From an uncultured Methylobacter sp. (lineage in GTDB: Bacteria > Pseudomonadota > Gammaproteobacteria > Methylococcales > Methylomonadaceae): a stretch of 5,233 nt of DNA. The translations under genes were made by a program, and so were the position numbers. Shown one piece after another: positions 1 to 5,233 of this stretch. Position 1 is the stretch's first letter, and every line of letters begins with the position of its first letter. The notes beneath the pieces were generated by a model. The model saw only the letters and a program-made list of their open reading frames with translations. It was not told the DNA's origin and did no database searches. The stretch is from positions 1-5,233 of the forward strand of contig CAIKYI010000688.1 in NCBI GenBank assembly GCA_903831545.1. The letters run 5' to 3'.

Positions 1-83
1 AAAAGGTGAAAGGTTCAAGGTACAAAGTGAGTACTTTTAAACCTTGAACTTTGAAACCTTGCACCTAGATCATTGAACCTTCA
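1..83. repeat. Inverted array of degenerate ACCTTGA heptamers
   Basis: The stretch can be read as consecutive 7-base units. On the minus strand, units at 28-22, 21-15, 14-8 and 7-1 read ACTTTGT, ACCTTGA, ACCTTTC and ACCTTTT. On the plus strand, units at 41-47, 48-54, 56-62, 63-69, 70-76 and 77-83 read ACCTTGA, ACTTTGA, ACCTTGC, ACCTAGA, TCATTGA and ACCTTCA, with one extra base at 55. The two sets face each other, so the region can fold: 13-21 pairs perfectly with 41-49, 24-28 pairs with 33-37 around a 4-nt loop, and 4-8 can pair with 62-66. The array runs off the left edge and stops 6 nt before the moaB start codon. It resembles in kind the short heptanucleotide repeats scattered between genes in some bacteria. 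A role as transcript end or leader structure is inference. Confidence 0.72.
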
Positions 84-89
84 TTAAAC

Positions 90-611
90 ATGACTACAGA
101 AAAAATTTTCATCCCCTTAAATATTGCCATATTAGTCGTTTCTGACAGCCGCACCGATGCGGATGATGTTTCCGGAAAAACGTTGGTTGAGCGAGCTATT
201 GATGCAGGCCATCACGTCCTTGAAAAAAAAATAGTAGCCGATGATATTTATCAAATCAGGGCGTCTGTTTCCAAGTGGATTGCCGACCACGAAGTTAATG
301 TCATTATCACTACCGGCGGCACCGGCGTAACCGGCAGAGACGGCACCCCTGAAGCTGTTAAACCATTGCTGGACAAGGTGCTGGATGGTTTTGGCGAAAC
401 CTTCCGGATGCTATCCTATCAGGACATTAAAACCTCAACCATACAATCCAGGGCAATTGCCGGGGTTGCCAATGCGACTTATCTATTTTGCTTGCCCGGC
501 TCCTCAGGAGCTTGTCGTACTGCCTGGGATGGCTTGATTAAAGAGCAACTTGATCACCGTACCCGCCCCTGTAATCTGGTGCAACTGATGCCCAGACTGA
601 TGGAAAAATAA
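90..611 (+). CDS. moaB: MoaB-family molybdenum cofactor biosynthesis protein
   Basis: This is a cytoplasmic protein of the MoaB/MogA (MoCF) fold, which binds molybdopterin. Family members of the MogA type adenylylate molybdopterin before molybdenum insertion; the exact role of bacterial MoaB beside MogA is less settled. At 173 aa it matches MoaB (about 170) rather than MogA (about 195). Visible signatures are the first strand ending in VVSDSRT (16-22), the nucleotide/pterin-binding loop TTGGTG (74-79) followed by GRDGTPE (82-88), FRMLSY (105-110), the conserved TSTIQSRA stretch (115-122) and LPGSSGACRTAW (135-146). The ATG at 90 is the only good start: an in-frame TAG lies at 66-68 with no ATG, GTG or TTG between. 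No clear Shine-Dalgarno precedes it; the heptamer repeat lies directly upstream instead. Its stop overlaps the next start by one base (TAATG), so it heads an operon with a DUF423 gene and pepN. No other molybdenum cofactor gene is visible. A run of nine A at 223-231 encodes part of E45-K46-K47 and leaves the frame intact. Confidence 0.94.
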   Translation: MTTEKIFIPLNIAILVVSDSRTDADDVSGKTLVERAIDAGHHVLEKKIVADDIYQIRASVSKWIADHEVNVIITTGGTGVTGRDGTPEAVKPLLDKVLDGFGETFRMLSYQDIKTSTIQSRAIAGVANATYLFCLPGSSGACRTAWDGLIKEQLDHRTRPCNLVQLMPRLMEK

Positions 612-1015
612 TGAACACGATTTTTTTATTGCTTGGCGCGATAAGTGCCATGATAGGTGTCGGCATGGGCGCATTTGGTGCTCATGGCCTAAAAACCATG
701 ATTAGCCCGGAATTGCTGACGGTCTATCAAACTGGCGTGACTTATCAAATGTGGCACGCCTTAGGCTTGATTGGCCTTGCCCTGATTCCAAGGCAAGCCA
801 CCAACTCCAAACTTTTAAGCTGGGCAGGATGGCTTATGTTTATTGGCATATTACTATTTTCTGGTAGCTTATATTTACTGGCTATTCTAAATCTTAAATG
901 GCTTGGTATGATTACCCCCATTGGTGGCATTTGTTTTTTAACAGCCTGGCTATTAATTACGATATTTGCCGCCAACAATATCAGGAATTCTGATCACTAC
1001 TGCAGGAATAAATAA
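611..1015 (+). CDS. DUF423 (YgdD-like) small inner-membrane protein
   Basis: A hydrophobic 134-aa protein of the DUF423 family, to which E. coli YgdD (about 131 aa) belongs; its biochemical function is not known. About four membrane segments can be read: roughly 3-23, 45-60, 70-92 and 98-121. Family signatures are GAFGAHGL (20-27) at the end of the first segment, YQTGVTYQMWHAL (39-51), the LFSGSLY stretch (82-88) and ITPIGG (101-106), the last leading into a final segment with W113. The N-terminus is a membrane segment rather than a cleaved signal peptide. The C-terminal tail (about 122-134) is polar. The start codon shares one base with the moaB stop and the stop shares one base with the pepN start, so translation is probably coupled on both sides. 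Only a weak GGA (602-604) precedes the start, consistent with re-initiation from moaB. The fold family is secure; the position in this operon does not by itself reveal a job. Confidence 0.9.
   Translation: MNTIFLLLGAISAMIGVGMGAFGAHGLKTMISPELLTVYQTGVTYQMWHALGLIGLALIPRQATNSKLLSWAGWLMFIGILLFSGSLYLLAILNLKWLGMITPIGGICFLTAWLLITIFAANNIRNSDHYCRNK
1004..1007 (+). promoter_or_regulatory. Shine-Dalgarno site for pepN
   Basis: AGGA lies 7 nt before the pepN ATG, inside the last codons of the upstream DUF423 gene. It is the best ribosome binding site in the left operon and supports the ATG at 1015, which also overlaps the previous stop as TAATG. Confidence 0.6.
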
Positions 1016-3696
1016 TGCGCGACCCTAATCCTCAAACGATTTATTTAAAAGACTACACCGTACCCGATTATCTGATTCACAGCGTCGCCTTAAATTTTAC
1101 GCTGGATGATGAAAACACTCTGGTTAGTTCACGACTCACCTTAAGCCGTAATCCTGCCAGCAAGTCTCAGCTCAACTCATTAACCTTGGCTGGAGAGGGT
1201 CTGAAACTGATCCGCGTTAATCTTGATGATGGCCAAGACTTAAGCAAAGACGAATACCTGCAAACCAGCGATGCACTCATCATTAACCAGGTTCCGCAAC
1301 AGCAACGTTTTATACTGACAATCGAAAACACCATCAACCCAAAATCCAACACCGCGCTGGAAGGTCTGTATCTGTCCAACGATATGCTTTGCACCCAATG
1401 CGAGGCCGAAGGCTTTAGAAAAATCACTTATTTTCTGGATCGCCCAGATGTAATGAGCCTCTTTACCACAACCCTGACCGGTGACAAAAACCGCTATCCG
1501 GTTTTATTATCCAACGGTAACAAAATCGCTGCAGGAGAACTGCCGGATAATCGCCACTGGGTAACCTGGGAAGACCCCTTTTACAAACCCTGCTATTTGT
1601 TTGCACTGGTTGCAGGCCAACTTGAATGTGTAGCAGACCGCTTTACCACTCATTCCGGTCGAGAAATAGATCTGCAAATCTTTGTCGAAAAACACGATAT
1701 GGACAAATGTGACCATGCCATGCAATCGCTTAAAAACTCCATGATCTGGGACGAACAAGTTTATGGGCGCGAGTACGATCTGGATTTATACATGATTGTT
1801 GCAGTCAGCCACTTTAATATGGGCGCCATGGAAAACAAAGGCCTTAACGTTTTTAATACCAAATTTGTACTGGCTCGCCCCGATACTGCGACAGACTCGG
1901 ATTATGAGCATATCGAAGGCGTGATCGGCCATGAATATTTTCATAACTGGACCGGTAATCGAATTACTTGCCGGGACTGGTTTCAGCTCAGCCTTAAAGA
2001 AGGCTTTACGGTGTTCCGCGACCAGGAATTTACCGGTGACCGTACCTCAAAAGCGGTAAAGCGCATTGAGGATGTCAACATGTTACGCACCCGTCAGTTT
2101 GCCGAAGATGCAGGCCCGTTGGCACATCCAATTCGGCCTGATGCCTATATGGAAATCAATAACTTTTACACCTTAACCGTGTATGAAAAAGGTGCCGAAG
2201 TTGTACGTATGATCCATACCTTGGTCGGTGCTGAAGGCTTCCGTAAAGGCAGCGATTTATATTTTGAGCGCCATGACGGACAAGCCGTCACTTGTGATGA
2301 TTTCGTCAACGCTATGGAAAGCGCCAATAACATTGATTTGACTCAATTCCGTCGCTGGTATGCTCAAGCTGGAACACCGGTTTTATCGGTTAAACAACAC
2401 TATAATCAAGCTGCAAAAACACTGACTTTAATCCTGAGCCAAAGCTGCCCGCCAACACCGGGACAAGCGCTTAAAGAACCGTTGCATATTCCGGTAAGCT
2501 TGGGTTTGCTTTATAAAGACGGCTCAATCGCACCTTGCAAACTGCAAGCCGATGCGCCACATGGTGAATCTGAAAACGAGCACAAGCAAGTCATCTTGCA
2601 ACTTACCCAGTCCGAACAATCCTTTGTCTTTGAAGATTTGGCAGAACAACCTGTCATTTCTATTCTTAGAGGATTTTCAGCGCCGGTTAAACTGGTAATG
2701 GAGCGCAGCCTTGATGAACTGGCATTTTTATTAAGCTATGACACCGACACCTTTAATCGTTGGGAAGCTGGCCAACAACTCGCAGGCCAAATTATTGCCG
2801 GTCTTATAGCCGATGTGCAAAATGGCAGGGAGATGCACGTCAACCCTATTATTATCAACGCTTTTAAACAGTTACTTGAACAACCCTGGGATGACTTATC
2901 ATACTTTTCTTTATTATTAAGCCTGCCCTCAGAAACCTATATTGCCGAACAAATGCAAGTGGTCGATGTAGAAGCGATACACACCGCCCGTGAATTTATC
3001 ATCTTGAGTTTGGCCGAACAGCTGCAATCTACGTTACAGGCTTTATACCTGGAAAATCATCGCGACGAATCTGGACAGCTTAGCTCCTCTGCCATAGGCC
3101 GCAGGCGAATTAAAAACACCTGCCTGGGCTACTTAAGCAAACTAGAAAATAAAGATATTCAGCAACTGTCACAACTACAATTTAACACCGCTAAAAACAT
3201 GACCGACCAGATTGCGTCCTTGTCTGTTATTGTCAATAATCCGCATCCAGTCAGACAGCAGTGCCTGGCCGACTTTTATCATCAATGGCGAACCGAAGCA
3301 CTGGTCATTGATAAATGGTTTGCCTTGCAAGCGTCAAGCAACGCCGAGGATACTTTTGAGACGGTTCAAATCTTAATGAACCACCCTGCATTTGACTTAA
3401 AAAATCCAAATCGTGTCCGGTCGTTAATTGGGGCTTTCAGCCAAGCGAATCCTCTACACTTTCATGCCAAAAATGGTCAAGGTTATAAATTTCTTGCTGA
3501 TCAAATTATTGCCCTCAATACTTTAAACCCACAAGTTGCCTCGCGAATGGTTGGCGCCTTAACCTCCTGGCGCAGACATGATCAATCCAGACAGGCACTG
3601 ATGAAGACCCAACTGGAACGCATTATGACAACGGAAGATATCTCTAAAGACGTTTATGAAGTGGCGAGCAAAAGTCTGAACTACCAAGCTTCTTGA
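1015..3696 (+). CDS. pepN: Aminopeptidase N (M1 family zinc metallopeptidase)
   Basis: A cytoplasmic broad-specificity aminopeptidase that removes N-terminal residues from peptides in the last steps of protein turnover. The protein is 893 aa; E. coli PepN is 870. Domain order by homology is an N-terminal beta domain (about 1-200), a thermolysin-like catalytic domain (about 200-450), a small beta domain (about 450-560) and a long helical C-terminal domain. The active site is complete: zinc motif HEYFH at 306-310 with third ligand E329, general base E307, exopeptidase motif GAMEN at 270-274 preceded by M269, substrate N-terminus anchors Q128 and E130, and transition-state Tyr Y390 in TVYEKGAEV. 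All these sit 9 residues later than in E. coli PepN (H297, H301, E320, Y381), so the extra length up to there is near the N-terminus and the rest is in the C-terminal half. There is no signal peptide. The start is set by TAATG coupling and AGGA at 1004-1007. It is the last gene of the moaB operon; a strong hairpin follows about 70 nt after the stop. The reading frame is intact. Confidence 0.97.
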   Translation: MRDPNPQTIYLKDYTVPDYLIHSVALNFTLDDENTLVSSRLTLSRNPASKSQLNSLTLAGEGLKLIRVNLDDGQDLSKDEYLQTSDALIINQVPQQQRFILTIENTINPKSNTALEGLYLSNDMLCTQCEAEGFRKITYFLDRPDVMSLFTTTLTGDKNRYPVLLSNGNKIAAGELPDNRHWVTWEDPFYKPCYLFALVAGQLECVADRFTTHSGREIDLQIFVEKHDMDKCDHAMQSLKNSMIWDEQVYGREYDLDLYMIVAVSHFNMGAMENKGLNVFNTKFVLARPDTATDSDYEHIEGVIGHEYFHNWTGNRITCRDWFQLSLKEGFTVFRDQEFTGDRTSKAVKRIEDVNMLRTRQFAEDAGPLAHPIRPDAYMEINNFYTLTVYEKGAEVVRMIHTLVGAEGFRKGSDLYFERHDGQAVTCDDFVNAMESANNIDLTQFRRWYAQAGTPVLSVKQHYNQAAKTLTLILSQSCPPTPGQALKEPLHIPVSLGLLYKDGSIAPCKLQADAPHGESENEHKQVILQLTQSEQSFVFEDLAEQPVISILRGFSAPVKLVMERSLDELAFLLSYDTDTFNRWEAGQQLAGQIIAGLIADVQNGREMHVNPIIINAFKQLLEQPWDDLSYFSLLLSLPSETYIAEQMQVVDVEAIHTAREFIILSLAEQLQSTLQALYLENHRDESGQLSSSAIGRRRIKNTCLGYLSKLENKDIQQLSQLQFNTAKNMTDQIASLSVIVNNPHPVRQQCLADFYHQWRTEALVIDKWFALQASSNAEDTFETVQILMNHPAFDLKNPNRVRSLIGAFSQANPLHFHAKNGQGYKFLADQIIALNTLNPQVASRMVGALTSWRRHDQSRQALMKTQLERIMTTEDISKDVYEVASKSLNYQAS

Positions 3697-3765
3697 GAGT
3701 CCTCGTGGCCATATTTGCCCGGAGCAAAGTATGCCAATAGGGTAATAATTCAATCGCCCTGATTT

Positions 3766-3797
3766 ATTTGTGGGGTGAAGCAACTCACCCCACAAAT
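3766..3797 (+). terminator. Strong hairpin after pepN, likely transcription terminator
   Basis: A perfect 13-bp inverted repeat: 3766-3778 (ATTTGTGGGGTGA) pairs with 3785-3797 around the 6-nt loop AGCAAC. Four consecutive G-C pairs near the loop give a stable stem. The bases after it on the plus strand (GCTTTGTTTC) are T-rich but not a pure T tract, so this is an imperfect intrinsic terminator. An RNA 3'-end stabiliser would look the same. It lies between pepN and the reductase gene, both on the plus strand, so it probably separates the two transcripts. The minus-strand flank has no T run, and no minus-strand gene ends here. Confidence 0.65.
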
Positions 3798-3852
3798 GCT
3801 TTGTTTCAACCAAATCCTAAACATTGAATGTGGATATATTTAATTTTTAAAA

Positions 3853-4590
3853 ATGAACAAACCAGTAAAAACCGTCTTGATTACCGGGGCTGCGAAACGC
3901 ATAGGTGCTGCCTGTGCCAAATTGCTGCATGGCGAAGGCTATAATGTTTTCTTGCATTACCGCTCCTCTGCAGAAGAAGCACAGCATCTTTGTGCGCTAC
4001 TTAATCTTCAACGCCCCAATTCTGCCCAGATCATGCAGGCCGATTTGTTAAATATGTCTGAATTGGAATCTCTTGCCCGAGAAGCTTGCCGAGCCTGGGG
4101 AACAATAGACGTGCTGGTGAATAACGCCTCTTCTTTTTATCCTACAGCCATGGCTGAAGTAAATGAAGCACAGTGGGATGAGTTACTAGGCAGTAATTTA
4201 AAAGCGCCATTTTTTTTGGCCAAAGCCTTGGCTAAGCCTTTAGCCAACAATCATGGCTGCGTAATAAATATTGTCGATATCCATGCCGAACGGGGACTGA
4301 GCGGCTATCCGGTTTACAGTATCGCAAAAGCCGGACTGGTAGCTATGACCAAAATTTTAGCCAAAGAACTGGGGCCGGCTGTCAGAGTCAATGGTGTAGC
4401 GCCTGGAGCGATAGTCTGGCCAGAGTATTTATCTGACCCGGCCAAAGAAGAGATTCTGCAACGAGTAATTTTAAAACGTAGTGGAGAGCCTGTTGATATT
4501 GCCAAGGCGGTACTTTTTTTAACTCAGAATGCAGATTATATAACCGGCCAAATACTGACCGTTGATGGGGGGCGTAGCTTATTCTGTTGA
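3853..4590 (+). CDS. Pteridine reductase (PTR1-like short-chain dehydrogenase)
   Basis: An NADPH-dependent reductase of the SDR superfamily, predicted to reduce dihydropterins (and possibly dihydrofolate) to the tetrahydro forms in the cytoplasm. The 245-aa protein begins with the Rossmann motif TGAAKRIG (11-18), whose Arg after the Lys is typical of pteridine reductases, followed by HYRSS (35-39) for the NADPH phosphate. The usual SDR NNAG is NNASSFYPT (90-98), the PTR1 signature; F95 corresponds to the Phe that stacks on the pterin. The catalytic Ser of ordinary SDRs is replaced by D142, with Y155 and K159 spaced 13 and 4 residues on, exactly as D181/Y194/K198 in Leishmania PTR1. A C-terminal TGQILTVDGGR (231-241) closes the fold. 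These features argue against FabG and fit PTR1 better than E. coli FolM, a distant relative. The start is fixed by an in-frame TAA at 3841-3843, but the leader is nearly all A/T with no Shine-Dalgarno. The gene converges on folK, overlapping its end by 12 nt. Confidence 0.92.
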   Translation: MNKPVKTVLITGAAKRIGAACAKLLHGEGYNVFLHYRSSAEEAQHLCALLNLQRPNSAQIMQADLLNMSELESLAREACRAWGTIDVLVNNASSFYPTAMAEVNEAQWDELLGSNLKAPFFLAKALAKPLANNHGCVINIVDIHAERGLSGYPVYSIAKAGLVAMTKILAKELGPAVRVNGVAPGAIVWPEYLSDPAKEEILQRVILKRSGEPVDIAKAVLFLTQNADYITGQILTVDGGRSLFC

Positions 4591-5079
4591 AGCCCAGGAA
4601 GGTCTGACCCGCTTTTGCTTGAGACCGGACTTGTCGAATTGCTCCCAAAGTTCGGCATAACTCAGATGGCTTACCGGGTGTTTCAATGCTGGGGCGCAGC
4701 TGGCCAAGGGTTCGAGCACAAAAGCGTAATGCTCAATTTCATCCCGGGGAATCTGCAACCTGCCATCGTTAACGATTAAATCGCCGTATAAAATCAGATC
4801 CAGATCCAAAGTACGCGAAGAAAACTTTTGGCTGTCCCGAGTCCTGCCATTATCCAGTTCGATTTGCCTGAGTTGCTTGGCTACCACTTTCACCTCCTGC
4901 TCAGAATCAAATCCAACCACAAGATTGTAAAAAACGTCGCCGGTAAAGCCCACCGGCTCAGATTCATAAATACTTGAAATCGTCAGTCTGCCAAAGGCCT
5001 GCTCAAGCGCATGAAGGCTCGCAGGAATATGCATATCCTTGTCAATATTGCTGCCTATGCTGATGTAACCTCTGGTCAC
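4579..5079 (-). CDS. folK: 6-hydroxymethyl-7,8-dihydropterin pyrophosphokinase (HPPK)
   Basis: Transfers pyrophosphate from ATP to 6-hydroxymethyl-7,8-dihydropterin, giving the substrate for dihydropteroate synthase in folate synthesis. The protein is 166 aa; E. coli HPPK is about 159. Visible family marks are ISIGSN (6-11), YESEPVG (38-44), FYN (50-52), E74, R79 and R81, and the metal-binding RTLDLDLILYGD (89-100) with D92 and D94. Aligned without gaps to E. coli (offset 3), the conserved RWGPR becomes KFSSR, so Trp89 is Phe86; His115 and Arg121 positions are R112 and Y118. This is the 'KFSxR' form of FolK, which I recall from gammaproteobacteria with folB beside it. The start is GTG at 5079, overlapping the folB stop as GTGA, with GGGGAG (5095-5090) 10 nt upstream. 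The 3' end overlaps the reductase gene tail-to-tail by 12 nt, with no room for a terminator of its own between the genes. The tail after about residue 150 is basic and poorly conserved. Confidence 0.92.
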   Translation of the reverse strand: MTRGYISIGSNIDKDMHIPASLHALEQAFGRLTISSIYESEPVGFTGDVFYNLVVGFDSEQEVKVVAKQLRQIELDNGRTRDSQKFSSRTLDLDLILYGDLIVNDGRLQIPRDEIEHYAFVLEPLASCAPALKHPVSHLSYAELWEQFDKSGLKQKRVRPSWASTE

Positions 5080-5233
5080 GACGTCTTTTCTCCCCGCTCA
5101 ATTACAATACCTACGTCACTCGCGCCTCGGATCGCGCCCTTCTTATTCAGGGTGATTTTGACCCAGGACACATTAAATTCGTTGCGTATAATATCCGATA
5201 TTTCTGAGATTAATTTTTCAACAAGAAAAAACT
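5076..5233 (-). CDS. folB: Dihydroneopterin aldolase, C-terminal part (cut by window edge)
   Basis: The frame entering from the right edge (first whole codon at 5231) encodes 51 residues and ends in TGA at 5078-5076. It matches the C-terminal third or more of FolB (full proteins about 118-122 aa), which cleaves 7,8-dihydroneopterin to 6-hydroxymethyl-dihydropterin and glycolaldehyde and can epimerise at C2'. The helix LVEKLISEISDIIRNEF (3-19 of the fragment) is followed by VSWVKITLNKKGAIRGA (21-37) and DVGIVIERG (39-47), the typical FolB ending. The Lys before the K-G-A (K30 of the fragment) aligns with the conserved catalytic lysine. The N-terminal part, with the conserved Glu that binds the pterin, lies outside the window. 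The stop overlaps the folK GTG start in GTGA, so the two genes are co-transcribed and their products act in consecutive steps. The truncation is only the window limit; nothing suggests a broken gene. Confidence 0.9.
   Translation of the reverse strand, partial: FFLVEKLISEISDIIRNEFNVSWVKITLNKKGAIRGASDVGIVIERGEKTS
5090..5095 (-). promoter_or_regulatory. Shine-Dalgarno site for folK
   Basis: On the minus strand GGGGAG lies 10 nt before the GTG at 5079, within the last codons of folB. It supports the GTG as the true start of folK, together with the GTGA stop-start overlap. Confidence 0.6.

Noticed and set aside
44..87. TTGAAC and TTGAAA as -35 boxes for a moaB promoter.
   Set aside because: At 16-18 nt spacing the -10 positions read AGATCA or TGAACC, which are not promoter-like. 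The TTGAA pieces come from the heptamer repeat itself.
223..231. Run of nine A within moaB, a possible slippage or phase-variation site.
   Set aside because: The frame is intact and AAA is a common Lys codon here. Nothing in moaB suggests it should be phase variable, and no second reading frame is kept around the run.
745..978. Open frame on the minus strand opposite the DUF423 gene, and similar frames opposite pepN, the reductase gene and folK.
   Set aside because: They lie wholly or almost wholly opposite strongly recognisable genes, show no family motifs and lack ribosome sites, so they are shadows.
3715..3743. TTGCCC and TAGGGT, 17 nt apart, as a promoter for the reductase gene.
   Set aside because: The match is weak, and a transcript starting there would pass straight through the strong hairpin at 3766-3797.
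4217..4247. Short direct and inverted repeats around GGCTAAGCCTTTAGCC in the reductase gene.
   Set aside because: They encode the repetitive peptide AKALAKPLAN inside a conserved helix, so codon-level coincidence explains them. The T run lies on the wrong side for a minus-strand terminator.
3853..4590. Assignment as FabG (3-oxoacyl-ACP reductase) or a generic SDR.
   Set aside because: The catalytic Ser is replaced by Asp (D142), and NNASSFYPT and TGAAKRIG are pteridine reductase marks; pterin genes are next door.

Overview
The window looks like housekeeping chromosome from a gammaproteobacterium of moderate, slightly AT-leaning composition. The basis is the close family fit of PepN (E. coli type, with every mapped active-site residue at a constant offset of 9), a FolK of the 'KFSxRTLDLD' type paired with FolB, and a PTR1-like pteridine reductase. 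A methylotrophic or environmental lineage such as the Methylococcales would fit, but this is only an impression and no gene here proves it. There is no tRNA, rRNA, CRISPR array, insertion sequence or phage gene.

Layout. Positions 1-83 hold a degenerate heptamer repeat (consensus ACCTTGA), with four copies on the minus strand facing six on the plus strand; it runs off the left edge and ends 6 nt before the first gene. A tightly packed plus-strand operon follows: moaB (90-611), a DUF423/YgdD small membrane protein (611-1015) and pepN (1015-3696). Both junctions are one-base TAATG overlaps. The 156-nt gap at 3697-3852 contains one strong perfect hairpin (13-bp stem), the likely end of the moaB-pepN transcript. 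The rest of the gap is AT-rich with no convincing promoter.

The right third is a pterin cluster: a PTR1-type pteridine reductase on the plus strand (3853-4590), then folK (4579-5079) and the 3' end of folB (5076-5233, cut by the window edge) on the minus strand. folB and folK overlap in GTGA, so they are translationally coupled. folK and the reductase converge and overlap tail-to-tail by 12 nt.

How the genes work together. FolB makes 6-hydroxymethyl-dihydropterin from dihydroneopterin and FolK activates it by pyrophosphorylation for dihydropteroate synthesis. The adjacent reductase reduces a dihydropterin or dihydrofolate to the tetrahydro form. The left operon joins an aminopeptidase, an unknown membrane protein and a molybdopterin-handling protein with no obvious shared pathway.

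No clearly new biological system is present. The points most worth a second look are the inverted heptamer array at the moaB start, the altered nucleotide-binding residues of this FolK, and the pterin cluster with its overlapping convergent ends.
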